Shown here in pieces: positions 1-8,014 of a stretch of 49,183 nt of DNA; the first letter of the stretch is position 1, and every line of letters starts with the position of its first letter. A program made the position numbers and the translations under genes. The notes beneath the pieces are model-generated. The model did no database searches and was not told the origin of the DNA. It saw nothing but the letters and a program-made list of their open reading frames with translations. Source of the stretch: Acidimicrobiia bacterium (lineage in GTDB: Bacteria; Actinomycetota; Acidimicrobiia; Acidimicrobiales; SZUA-35); contig JAOTVU010000018.1 of assembly GCA_029863385.1 (NCBI GenBank), positions 1 to 49,183 of the forward strand. The letters run 5' to 3'.

Positions 1-1377
1 GGCGCCGGAGATGAACTGCCTCATACGTTCGGCCGCGCTGGTCAACTCGCCCTCGATGACGTCGGGAAGGATGATGGCGAACTCCTCGCCGCCGATCCGG
101 GCGCTCAGCTCACCTCGACGGGTCCCCTCGTTCAGGCGCCGACCCACCTCCTGGAGGACTTCGTCACCGACGCGGTGCCCGTGGGTGTCGTTCACGGCCT
201 TGAAGTGGTCGAGGTCGAACAGGAGCAGACCGAGCATGGTCGATCGGGGGTTCCGCAGCCGCCCCGCGATCTGATCGGTGAGGAACGTGTCAAACGTACG
301 GCGGTTGGCCAACCCGGTCAGGGCGTCGGTGGCGGCGGCGGCCGCCAGTCGCTCGTTGTGCTCGGCCAGCACCTCGTTTCGCTGCTGCTCCGCCGACAAC
401 TGGGTTGCCACATCGAGGCTTATCTTGATGAGTTTCGCCTGGGCGGACCGGAGAATCTCGTCGACGGATAGCGGCGTGACCGCTCGCAGCTCGAACGAAG
501 AGAAGATGGCGTCGAGGTCGGGTCGGGCCTCCTCGATCATTGGCTCGAGGTCACCAACGCCCAGTCCGAAGTGGCCTGCTGCAGTGGAGGCCAGCGCGTC
601 GTAGGCGTAGGCCTGTCGTTCCTCGTCGTGGCTGAGGAGCAGGACGGCTGCGGCGGTCGCCACCTCCAGCACCTCCCCGAGTGGCGTCTGCTCGTCGGCG
701 AGACCGTTTCGGGTCCGGACGGCTTCGCTGAGAGCGGCCGGAAGACCCCAGTCGGCCAGCAGTCGGGCCCCGACCTCGTCGCTCGTGTAGCCCAGGAGAT
801 CGATTTGCTCCTGCGCGCCGAGCCAGGGATCGGCGAATCTGCGGTCCCTGATGTCGAGTGCGGCGGTGGCGAGCGCCAGCTTGCCGACGTTGGACAGCAA
901 CCCGGCCACGAAGGCGTCGTCGCCGGCATCGTCAGCCCGACTCGTGGCCATTCGTCGAGCCAGCACCGCGCAGGCCAGGCTCTGACGCCAAATGGCCTCG
1001 CAGTCGATCCCGTCCGGGGTCAGACCGGTGACGAGACTGAAACCGAGCGTGACCATCTTCAGGGTTCGGAGACCGAGCAGCATGGCCGCCCGGTTCAGGT
1101 TCGTCACGGACCGACCCGGGCTGTAGGCGGCGCTGTTGGCCAGGCGCAGGAGACGGCTCGCCAAACCGGGATCGGTGGCGATCACATCGGTGAGGCGCTC
1201 GATCGAAACGTCCTCCTCGTCGGCCAGCTCGATGACGCGGACCGCAATCGGGGCGAGCGTCGGGAGGTCGGTCATCACCGCCACGACCTCGTCGATGGTC
1301 GGCCCCTTGGCGGGCGTGGATCGTTGGTCGGTCGCGGAATCGCTCGATGTCCCTGTCGCAGCCATCGCACCTTCCAT
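1..1377 (-). CDS. HDOD-GGDEF signalling protein (partial, 3' end off window)
   Basis: The minus-strand frame is open from ATG 1377 (alternative ATG 1365, preceded by GGAAGG) to the left edge, 459 codons so far. The N-terminal half has the helical character of an HDOD domain (residues about 30-230, with DPGLASRLLRLANS). It is followed by a linker helix and a GGDEF diguanylate cyclase domain with DALTGLANRRTF, FDLDHFKAVNDTHGH and an intact GGEEF active loop at 93-79. GGDEF domains with this loop make cyclic di-GMP from GTP, and HDOD domains are non-catalytic HD relatives used in signalling. No membrane segment is seen, so it is probably cytosolic. Enzyme activity is inferred from the motif. The C-terminal end is missing. 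Confidence 0.88.
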   Translation of the reverse strand, partial: MEGAMAATGTSSDSATDQRSTPAKGPTIDEVVAVMTDLPTLAPIAVRVIELADEEDVSIERLTDVIATDPGLASRLLRLANSAAYSPGRSVTNLNRAAMLLGLRTLKMVTLGFSLVTGLTPDGIDCEAIWRQSLACAVLARRMATSRADDAGDDAFVAGLLSNVGKLALATAALDIRDRRFADPWLGAQEQIDLLGYTSDEVGARLLADWGLPAALSEAVRTRNGLADEQTPLGEVLEVATAAAVLLLSHDEERQAYAYDALASTAAGHFGLGVGDLEPMIEEARPDLDAIFSSFELRAVTPLSVDEILRSAQAKLIKISLDVATQLSAEQQRNEVLAEHNERLAAAAATDALTGLANRRTFDTFLTDQIAGRLRNPRSTMLGLLLFDLDHFKAVNDTHGHRVGDEVLQEVGRRLNEGTRRGELSARIGGEEFAIILPDVIEGELTSAAERMRQFISGA

Positions 1378-1420
1378 CGGCAGCAAAGGCGGCGGGACAA
1401 GGAGAAGCGTGTCTACGGGC

Positions 1421-2593
1421 TCAAAAAAGACCGAGATCGGTTTCGAGCCCGAGCCGATGGCGGCCGGCCACCTCCATGGTCCGGGGGGCGACCATGGCGT
1501 GTTGGGTTGCAACCAGGGAATCCCGCAGGCAACGCTGAAGTGGGCTGGACCGGTAGACAGCGGCGCCCCCGCCCGTCTTGTACATCGTCTCGGCAACGCC
1601 CGCTGCGGTCTGGGTGGCGTGGGTGGCCGCCATCCGAAGTTGGCGCCGTTCGTCACCCGACGCCGCTCCGCCCGCCTCGGCGCGGCGCCAACTCCGATCG
1701 ACGGTGGACTCCATCAAGGCCCAGGCCGCCTGCAGCCTGGCTTCGGCGGTGGCGACGTCGTGCTGAACCACGGCCCGCTCCCGGAGGCTGCGAGAGCTGC
1801 CCTGAGGACGTTTGTCGTGGGCGAGGGAGACGAGCTCATCGATCGATCGGCGGGCGATACCGACGGTGGTTGCGGCCACGGCGAGGGCGAGCAGCCCATA
1901 GAACGAGAACTGGGTGAGGGGATTCGGGTACGTCGCCTCGGTCGTGCCGATCTCGACCCAGCGCCCCTCGGGGACGTGTGCCCCGTCGACGGCGTAGTCG
2001 TTGGATCCGGTGCCCGACAGACCGGACACGTCCCAGGTCGGGATGATCTCGACGTCGTCGGAGTCGAAGAACACGAACGGCATCCGCAGACCGTCGGTCG
2101 GGCGAGAGGCCGGTTTGCCGTCGGTGTCGACAACGAGACAGCCGCCACCGATCCACGTGCAGTGGGACGTGCCCGAGCCCCATTGCCAGCGCCCGGTGAC
2201 CTCCAGCCCGCCCTCGGGCAGGGGGCGGGCCCGCCCTTTCGGCATGGCGAACCCACCGGTGATCGAATCGGGATCGGCGTAGATCACCTTCCCCCATTCG
2301 GGCGGAAGAAACGCGGCCATCAGCGAGCTGGTGGTGGCGATCGCGACGCACCATCCGACGGCCCCGTCGGCGTAGCCGTACTGCTCGATCACCTGCAGTG
2401 ATTCCCAGGCCGGGATCGCCGGGCCGTCCAATTCCGTTGGCACCCACTGGCGGAAGGCCCCGGTCGGCCGGATGAGATCGACGAGATCCTGCGGTAGTCG
2501 CCCCTGCTCCTCGATCTCGGTGGACCGGGCGCTGATCGTCGGCGTGAGACGGACCGCCGCATCCAGCGGGTCGGAGACGGGAGGGTGGGTCAC
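1421..2593 (-). CDS. Acyl-CoA dehydrogenase-fold flavin monooxygenase-like protein
   Basis: 390 aa. It has the three-part acyl-CoA dehydrogenase fold, with an all-alpha N-terminus, a central beta domain (SGTGSNDYAVDGAHVPEGRW) and a C-terminal helical bundle ending in QHAMVAPRTMEVAGRHRLGL. That ending and the TGRWQWGSG segment resemble group D two-component flavin monooxygenases of the HsaA / 4-hydroxyphenylacetate hydroxylase type more than true dehydrogenases. It likely uses reduced flavin supplied by a partner to hydroxylate an aromatic or steroid-derived substrate; the substrate is unknown. An upstream ATG at 2656 exists, but a CATAAT box at 2605-2600 ends 6 nt before GTG 2593, supporting a leaderless start there (ATG 2596 is the near alternative). 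It is divergent from the kinase gene. Confidence 0.8.
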   Translation of the reverse strand: MTHPPVSDPLDAAVRLTPTISARSTEIEEQGRLPQDLVDLIRPTGAFRQWVPTELDGPAIPAWESLQVIEQYGYADGAVGWCVAIATTSSLMAAFLPPEWGKVIYADPDSITGGFAMPKGRARPLPEGGLEVTGRWQWGSGTSHCTWIGGGCLVVDTDGKPASRPTDGLRMPFVFFDSDDVEIIPTWDVSGLSGTGSNDYAVDGAHVPEGRWVEIGTTEATYPNPLTQFSFYGLLALAVAATTVGIARRSIDELVSLAHDKRPQGSSRSLRERAVVQHDVATAEARLQAAWALMESTVDRSWRRAEAGGAASGDERRQLRMAATHATQTAAGVAETMYKTGGGAAVYRSSPLQRCLRDSLVATQHAMVAPRTMEVAGRHRLGLETDLGLF

Positions 2594-2599
2594 CATCCG

Positions 2600-2605
2600 A
2601 TTATG
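2600..2605 (-). promoter_or_regulatory. Leaderless -10 box CATAAT
   Basis: CATAAT lies 6 nt upstream of GTG 2593 (3 nt upstream of ATG 2596). It matches the spacing seen repeatedly in this window and decides against the longer start at 2656. Confidence 0.55.
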
Positions 2606-2708
2606 CACCGTTCTGCCCATGTCCTGCGTTGCCCACGGCACCTGGGGCGCGCCCAACGGTGGCGGCCGGGGCCAAAGCCCCCGCCGTCGAGACCCGGCCC
2701 CAGCTGAG

Positions 2709-2714
2709 TAGGCT
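2709..2714 (+). promoter_or_regulatory. Leaderless -10 box TAGGCT
   Basis: TAGGCT with a 7-nt spacer to GTG 2722. This would start the transcript at or next to the start codon. It argues against the in-frame ATG at 2629, which lies upstream of the promoter. Confidence 0.65.
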
Positions 2715-2721
2715 TGGTGCC

Positions 2722-4482
2722 GTGAACACGAACCACGTGTCCGTTGGCGCGGTGCTGGCCAGTCGCTACGAGTTGACCGCGGCCATGGCGTCGGGAGGAA
2801 TGGCCCAGGTTTGGCGAGCCCACGACAAGGTTCTCAACCGGCCGGTGGCCATCAAGATCCTCCACCCCCACCTCGCCACCGACGACGGTTTCGTGACCCG
2901 TTTCCGACGGGAGGCGATCTCGTCGGCCCGTCTGCAACACAGCTCGATCGTGGCCGTCTACGACACGGTCAGCGACAACGGGATCGAGGCGATCGTGATG
3001 GAGCTGATCGAGGGCCGCACGCTGCGCACGATCCTCGATCACGCCAGGTCGCTGCCCCCGAGCACGACGGTTCAGATCGGGATGCAGATCGCCGACGCCT
3101 TGAGCGTCGCCCATTCCCATGGCGTGGTGCATCGCGACATCAAGCCGGCCAACATCATGATCGACAACGAGATGCGGGTCGTCGTCACCGACTTCGGTAT
3201 CGCCAAGGCGACCAAGGACGTCGACCTCACCAACACCGGCACCCTCCTGGGCACCGCCAAATACCTGGCGCCCGAGCAGGTGACCGGGGACCCGATCGAC
3301 CCTCGGTCCGATCTCTACGCGCTCGGCGTCGTGTTGTTCGAGGCGCTGGTCGGGGAGCCGCCGTTCAACGCCGAAACCGACGCCGCCATCGCTCTGGCCC
3401 GGATCCAGGGTCCTGTGCCCCGCTGCCGGGAACGGTTGCCGTCGGTGCCGGCCGCCCTCGACGCCATAATTGCCCGAGCCATGGCCCAGCACCCGGACGA
3501 TCGCTTCGAGCGGGCCGTGGTGATGAGGGACGCCTTGGCCGCCGCAGATCTCACCGCCTCGGCGGTCGACGAGTCGATGTACGTTCCGGCCCCTCGAGTC
3601 ACAAGCGCGGTCGTCGATCGCGCCAATCCGGGGGACGCCCCCGGGTCGTTGGCGTCGCCGTCACCGACGGTTGTGCCCCCGATCACGGCAAACGGGCCGG
3701 TCTTCACCGGCGAGCCGAATCCGACCCCACCCCCCTTCCCGGTCGACGGCACCGCCGTGATGACGCCCGACATGATCCGTCCCACACCGGGCCTCAGCCC
3801 GCCGGCCAGGGGACGCAGGGGCCGTGCGGCGCGCAAGGAACAGAAGGCGAGAGCAAGAGCGGCCTCGACCCACATGGCCCCGGAGGCCCCGGCCCGCCCC
3901 AGGCGACGGTGGTTCGGCCGCACGTTCGTCGCCCTGCTGTTCGTGGCGGCCCTGGTCACGGCCGGCCTGCTGGCCGTGAGCGGGGGGTTCGACCTCGGGG
4001 GTGTCAGCCTGTCAGGTGAACCCCTGGCGGTGGTCAACGCCACCACCCTCGACCCGCTCGGCGACAACGGCGAGGAGCGGGAGGACCGGGTCGGACGGGC
4101 CATCGACGGCGACGAACGCACCGCCTGGGTGACCGAGACCTACCGTCAAGGCCTACCGCAGACCAAGGACGGGGTCGGTATCGCCTTCGCCTTCGACGGC
4201 CGCCGGCAGGTCGACTCCCTGTCGATTCAGTCGACGACGGAGAACTGGTCGGCCGAGTTCTACATCCTCGACGAACTGCCGCCACGTACCGGATGGTCGG
4301 ATCCGTCCGAGGTGGGTGACAAGATCGGTGAGGTCGGCAATCGATCGGGCAACACCGATATCGACCTCGACAACGCCACCGGACGGGCCGTCATGATGTG
4401 GATCACCGACACGGGAACCACCGTCGGCACCGACGGCACAACCCGCAATCGTCTCCAGATCATCGAAGCCGTCTTCCGCTGA
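2722..4482 (+). CDS. Membrane Ser/Thr protein kinase (PknB-like) with extracellular discoidin-like tail
   Basis: 586 aa. The N-terminal Hanks-type kinase domain (about residues 10-270) has a glycine loop (ASGGMAQVWRA), the lysine in VAIKIL, catalytic HRDIKPANIM, DFG in VTDFGIAKA and the APE-type LAPEQ. A Pro-rich juxtamembrane linker follows, then one transmembrane segment (FVALLFVAALVTAGLLAVSG). The outside domain of about 150 aa (AIDGDERTAW, GIAFAFDGRRQVDSLSIQS) looks like a discoidin / F5/8C-type beta-sandwich. Such kinases phosphorylate cytosolic targets in response to an envelope signal. The outer domain could bind carbohydrate or peptidoglycan fragments, which is inference. The start is set at GTG 2722 by the -10 box. 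Confidence 0.92.
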   Translation: MNTNHVSVGAVLASRYELTAAMASGGMAQVWRAHDKVLNRPVAIKILHPHLATDDGFVTRFRREAISSARLQHSSIVAVYDTVSDNGIEAIVMELIEGRTLRTILDHARSLPPSTTVQIGMQIADALSVAHSHGVVHRDIKPANIMIDNEMRVVVTDFGIAKATKDVDLTNTGTLLGTAKYLAPEQVTGDPIDPRSDLYALGVVLFEALVGEPPFNAETDAAIALARIQGPVPRCRERLPSVPAALDAIIARAMAQHPDDRFERAVVMRDALAAADLTASAVDESMYVPAPRVTSAVVDRANPGDAPGSLASPSPTVVPPITANGPVFTGEPNPTPPPFPVDGTAVMTPDMIRPTPGLSPPARGRRGRAARKEQKARARAASTHMAPEAPARPRRRWFGRTFVALLFVAALVTAGLLAVSGGFDLGGVSLSGEPLAVVNATTLDPLGDNGEEREDRVGRAIDGDERTAWVTETYRQGLPQTKDGVGIAFAFDGRRQVDSLSIQSTTENWSAEFYILDELPPRTGWSDPSEVGDKIGEVGNRSGNTDIDLDNATGRAVMMWITDTGTTVGTDGTTRNRLQIIEAVFR

Positions 4483-4583
4483 CGGTTCGAGGCGTCACCT
4501 GAAGATCAATCGGTCTTCCGCTGATCGTCCCAACGGCGGAGCCGACGACCAACCCGGCTTCGCCATCGCCGCGGCCGCCCCGG

Positions 4584-4589
4584 TAGTCT
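4584..4589 (+). promoter_or_regulatory. Leaderless -10 box TAGTCT
   Basis: TAGTCT with a 6-nt spacer to GTG 4596, the chosen start of the carboxylase gene. No Shine-Dalgarno sequence is visible upstream. Confidence 0.65.
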
Positions 4590-4595
4590 GCATCC

Positions 4596-6143
4596 GTGGA
4601 ACATCCGCTGAGTGAGAAGCTTGCTGATCTCGAGCGCCGCAAGGAGGAGGCCCGCCGGGGCGGGTCCGAGCGGGCGGTCCAGCGTCAACACGACAAGGGC
4701 AAGATGCTGGCCCGGGAGCGGATCGACTACTTCCTCGACGAGGGCTCGTTCCATGAGCTCGACATGCTCGCCCGAACCCGCCACCCCGACGCCGTCGAAC
4801 GGCCCTATACCGACGGCGTGGTGACCGGCTGGGGCACCGTCGACGGACGCAAGGTGTTCGTGTTCAGCCAGGACTTCACCATCATGGGCGGCTCGCTCGG
4901 CGAGGTGTTCGCCGAGAAGATCCACAAGACCATGGACCTGGCGTTGGCCACCGGCGCCCCGTTCATCGGACTCAACGACGGTGCGGGCGCCCGCATACCC
5001 GAGGGCGTGGTCAGCCTCGACGGGTACGGCGGCATCTTCTACCGCAACGTGCAGGCCTCCGGCGTCATCCCTCAGATCAGCGTGATCATGGGACCGTGTG
5101 CCGGTGGCGCCGTCTACAGCCCGGCCATGACCGACTTCATCTTCATGGTGCGGGAAACCTCGCATATGTTCATCACCGGGCCCGACGTGGTGAAAACCGT
5201 GACCGGGGAGGAGGTCACGCTCGAGGAACTGGGGGGTGCGGGGTCGCATTCGTCCCGCTCCGGTGTGGCCAACTTCGTCGCCTCCGACGAGAAGGCCGTG
5301 CTCGACGACGTCCGCCACCTCCTGTCGTTCCTGCCGTCGAACAACATGGACGAGGCCCCCGTCATCGAGAACAGCGACGACCCGCAGCGCCGCTGCCCGG
5401 CACTGATCGACATCATGCCCGACTCGTCGAACATGCCCTATGACATGAAGGCCGTGATCACCGAGGTGGTCGACGACGCTGAGTTCATGGAATACCACGC
5501 CAACTGGGCCCGTTCGATCGTGTGTGGCTTCGCCCGGATGAACGGGCACACCGTCGGGATCGTCGCCAACCAGCCGATGGTGCTGGCCGGGGTGCTCGAC
5601 ATAGAGTCGGCCTCGAAGGGCGCCCGCTTCGTCCGCACGTGTGACGCGTTCAACATCCCGATCCTCACGTTCGTCGACGTGCCCGGGTTCCTACCGGGCG
5701 TCGACCAGGAATACGGCGGCATCATCCGCCACGGGGCCAAGCTGCTTTACGCCTACTGCGAGGCCACGGTGCCCCGTATCCAGATCATCACCCGTAAGGC
5801 CTACGGCGGCGCCTACGTGGTCATGGATTCGAAGGGCATCGGCTCGGACCTGAGTCTGGCCTGGCCGTCGGCCGAGCTGGCGGTGATGGGCCCGGAGGGC
5901 GCAGCCGAGATCGTGCACAGGCGCGAGATCCAGGCGGCGGCCGATCCGGAATCCCGACGGGCCGAGCTGATCGACGACTACAAGGAGCAGTTCGCCAACC
6001 CGTGGATCGCGGCGGAGCGTGGCTATGTCGACGACGTGATCGACCCGGCCGAAACCCGGATCAAGGTCATCGCCGGGCTCGAGATGTTGCGGACCAAGCG
6101 GGAGGAGCTCCCGCAGCGCAAACACGGCAACGTCCCCCTCTGA
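4596..6143 (+). CDS. pccB: Acyl-CoA (propionyl-CoA) carboxylase beta subunit
   Basis: 515 aa, full length for the family. This is the carboxyltransferase subunit that moves CO2 from carboxybiotin to acyl-CoA (propionyl- or acetyl-CoA), making methylmalonyl- or malonyl-CoA in the cytosol. The N-terminal half shows RIDYFLDEGSFHELD and the acyl-CoA oxyanion region GLNDGAGARIPEGV. The C-terminal half shows FVDVPGFLPGVDQEYGGIIR and ITRKAYGGAYVVM, the carboxybiotin side. The end PWIAAERGYVDDVIDP is typical. Substrate choice cannot be read from sequence alone. The biotin-carrying alpha subunit is not in the window. A candidate epsilon subunit lies about 3.7 kb downstream. Confidence 0.95.
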   Translation: MEHPLSEKLADLERRKEEARRGGSERAVQRQHDKGKMLARERIDYFLDEGSFHELDMLARTRHPDAVERPYTDGVVTGWGTVDGRKVFVFSQDFTIMGGSLGEVFAEKIHKTMDLALATGAPFIGLNDGAGARIPEGVVSLDGYGGIFYRNVQASGVIPQISVIMGPCAGGAVYSPAMTDFIFMVRETSHMFITGPDVVKTVTGEEVTLEELGGAGSHSSRSGVANFVASDEKAVLDDVRHLLSFLPSNNMDEAPVIENSDDPQRRCPALIDIMPDSSNMPYDMKAVITEVVDDAEFMEYHANWARSIVCGFARMNGHTVGIVANQPMVLAGVLDIESASKGARFVRTCDAFNIPILTFVDVPGFLPGVDQEYGGIIRHGAKLLYAYCEATVPRIQIITRKAYGGAYVVMDSKGIGSDLSLAWPSAELAVMGPEGAAEIVHRREIQAAADPESRRAELIDDYKEQFANPWIAAERGYVDDVIDPAETRIKVIAGLEMLRTKREELPQRKHGNVPL

Positions 6144-6159
6144 CCCACCTCCCCCAACT

Positions 6160-6202
6160 CTTCCTGAAAAATGCGCGCATGGTGCGCGTCTCGATCAGGA
6201 AG
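6160..6202. terminator. Inverted repeat between convergent genes
   Basis: CTTCCTGA at 6160-6167 pairs with TCAGGAAG at 6195-6202, and GC-rich ATGCGCGC-type sequence inside can extend the fold. It lies between the carboxylase stop and the stop of the convergent M23 gene, so it could serve both strands. Confidence 0.5.
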
Positions 6203-6216
6203 ACGTGTGGGTGGGA

Positions 6217-7356
6217 TCAGCAGCCACCGCCCGAGGACGGCTTGCGGGGAATCGACGGGTCGACCGTCTCGATGTGCACGTGAGGCCACGACGGTTCGGA
6301 CGTCCACCCGTCGAGCTGGGAGCGGAACGGGAACGGCGTGGCCCGGGCCGCGATGTTGTCGCCGACCCGCACGTAATCGCCGGCCGAAACCGACACATCG
6401 GTGATGTGGAGGATCTTGACCTCCAACTCCGGCCGTCCGACCGGGTTGATGACGACGTAGCCGTCGCGGTAGCGGCAGTAGAGCACGTAGTTCCCGGCCC
6501 GGGCCACCCGCCCCTCGACCGGGGCGGAGATCGGGACCAGCGGGTGGACGGCGAGGTCGATGGCCCCCCGCCGATCGGTTCCCCGATTGCGGCTCGGCAT
6601 GGTGAACGTCGGGGCGGCCGGTGACCTCAGCGGCTGCGCGCCCGGGTGGGTCGACTGGTGGAAGCCGGCCAGCTCGATGACAGGCGCCGGGGCGGCCACC
6701 GCGAAATCGTAGGGCCCGAATCCCGAAACCCCGCTGAGCTCGGCCAGCGGCCGCGCCTCGGCCACGTCGATCGAGGTGATACCCCGAGCGGTCGGCGCCG
6801 CCCCGGTGGGCAGGCGACAGCCCCGTCCCGGTACTCCGTCGGACGGATAAGGGTGCTTGATCCGGAACTCGTCCGACATCGACACGTACAGCACCATCTC
6901 GCCCCGGCTCAGCTGACCGTCGACGACGAGGTCGGTCCAGTAGCGGAGTCCGCTTTGATCGCCGCTTCGACCGAGCACGTTGCGGTAGATCCGTTCGACG
7001 AACGCCTCGTCGGACACCGGACCGTAGCGGTTCGCGAACTCCTCCCCCTCGACGAACTCCTCGACGATGGAGGCCAGCGGCTGGCATCGTTCCTGGCGTT
7101 CGATCCAGTAGAGGGCGCCGGCGCCGTCCGGGTCGCGCAGGAAGAAGGCCCAGTACAGGCGGAACAGGGTGGCGTGGTCCCCGGTCAGCTCGTCGAGCTC
7201 GGCGACCATCGAGAAGTCCGCGACCGGGTCGGCGGTCACGGCAGCTGCGGCACTGTGGGCGGCGACCGGCGTGGGCGCAGCGGTCAGCGTCGCGAGCAAC
7301 GCAGCGGCCCCAACTCCCAGCATGGCGGCTCGTTTTCGAAGGTGATCTCTCAGCAC
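6217..7356 (-). CDS. Secreted DUF4214 plus M23 (LytM-like) protein
   Basis: 379 aa from GTG 7356. The chosen start gives a classic signal peptide, a basic DHLRKR segment followed by a hydrophobic alanine-rich stretch to TAAPTPVAAHSA; the longer frame up to 7593 would overlap the divergent GNAT gene. Residues about 60-170 are DUF4214-like (LFRLYWAFFLRDPDGAGALY, IYRNVLGRSGDQSGLRYW), a module found in secreted bacterial proteins. The C-terminus is M23-like with HVHIE, the HxH zinc motif. The usual first zinc site HxGxD reads RRGAID, so one zinc ligand seems to be replaced by Arg. It may therefore be a non-catalytic LytM factor that binds or regulates peptidoglycan hydrolysis. Confidence 0.8.
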   Translation of the reverse strand: MLRDHLRKRAAMLGVGAAALLATLTAAPTPVAAHSAAAAVTADPVADFSMVAELDELTGDHATLFRLYWAFFLRDPDGAGALYWIERQERCQPLASIVEEFVEGEEFANRYGPVSDEAFVERIYRNVLGRSGDQSGLRYWTDLVVDGQLSRGEMVLYVSMSDEFRIKHPYPSDGVPGRGCRLPTGAAPTARGITSIDVAEARPLAELSGVSGFGPYDFAVAAPAPVIELAGFHQSTHPGAQPLRSPAAPTFTMPSRNRGTDRRGAIDLAVHPLVPISAPVEGRVARAGNYVLYCRYRDGYVVINPVGRPELEVKILHITDVSVSAGDYVRVGDNIAARATPFPFRSQLDGWTSEPSWPHVHIETVDPSIPRKPSSGGGC

Positions 7357-7451
7357 CTGGTCCCATCGGCCCACCGGTCGTCCCGTTGAGGCGTCGCAAT
7401 GCGGCTTGCGCCACAACCCGAATTTCGGCCGCAGATCTCGGCCCCGCGAGG

Positions 7452-7457
7452 TAGTGT
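7452..7457 (+). promoter_or_regulatory. Leaderless -10 box TAGTGT
   Basis: TAGTGT with a 6-nt spacer to ATG 7464. It lies just upstream of the divergent M23 gene's signal-peptide start. Confidence 0.6.
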
Positions 7458-7463
7458 CCTGCC

Positions 7464-7940
7464 ATGGCCGTCCGAACGCTCGGCGAAGACGAGATCGAAC
7501 TGTACAAGTCGGTTCGCCTGCGAGCGTTGGCGACCAACCCCGAAGCCTTCGGTTCGAACCACGTCCGCGAGTCGGCGTTCGACGACGAGACATGGCGGTC
7601 CCGGTTGCGGGGCTTTGCCGGCCGGCCGGGCGTGGTGATGGTCGACGATGTCGACGACGGTCGGGTCGCCGGCATCGTCGGCGTCGGCCAGTGGGAGCAA
7701 CCCTACGAGACGATCATCTGGGGGATGTGGGTAGATCCGGCCCATCGCCGCCGTGGTGTGGCTCAACGGCTTCTCGCCGCCGCTCTCGACTGGGCCCGGG
7801 ACAACAGTTATCGCACGGTCATGCTCCACGTCTTGGACGGCAATGATGCGGCCCACCGCCTCTACGTCGACGCCGGTTTCGCCGGTACCGAACGCAGCGA
7901 GGAGGGCGAGCTGGTGCTCAGGCTGGACCTGCTAGCCTGA
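7464..7940 (+). CDS. GNAT family N-acetyltransferase
   Basis: 158 aa. It has the full GNAT order: an N-terminal substrate helix region, the central strand (IIWGMWVDPAHRRRG) followed by the acetyl-CoA pyrophosphate loop RRRGVAQRLL, then LHVLDGNDAAHRLYVDAGF, which is typical of motif B. It transfers an acetyl group from acetyl-CoA to an amine. The acceptor could be a small molecule or a protein N-terminus and is not predictable here. It starts leaderless at ATG 7464. The ABC-F ATPase follows after 74 nt, but a separate promoter-like box at the end of this gene suggests independent control. Confidence 0.88.
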   Translation: MAVRTLGEDEIELYKSVRLRALATNPEAFGSNHVRESAFDDETWRSRLRGFAGRPGVVMVDDVDDGRVAGIVGVGQWEQPYETIIWGMWVDPAHRRRGVAQRLLAAALDWARDNSYRTVMLHVLDGNDAAHRLYVDAGFAGTERSEEGELVLRLDLLA

Positions 7941-7953
7941 ACTCGTGAAGTAG
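7933..7953 (+). promoter_or_regulatory. -10 box TAGCCT feeding a two-codon leaderless mini-ORF
   Basis: TAGCCT at 7933-7938 overlaps the GNAT stop. Six nt later comes GTG AAG TAG (7945-7953). The spacing equals that of other leaderless genes in this window, so the transcript would begin with a start codon, one sense codon and a stop. The remaining leader to ATG 8015 can fold (CGGGT 7975-7979 with ACCCG 7993-7997). This could be a leader that controls the ABC-F gene. The function is inferred. Confidence 0.4.
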
Positions 7954-8014
7954 TCATGCGTCCACGGTTCGTTTCGGGTCCCGTCGGCCGGAACCCGCTC
8001 CTGGAAGGCACGTC

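Noticed and set aside
571..2401. Long plus-strand frames over the HDOD-GGDEF and monooxygenase genes
   Set aside because: Arg/Gly-rich shadows of real minus-strand genes.
4463..4540. Short direct repeat GTCTTCCGCTGA near the kinase stop (twice)
   Set aside because: Only 12 bp and two copies; probably a small local duplication with no evident function.
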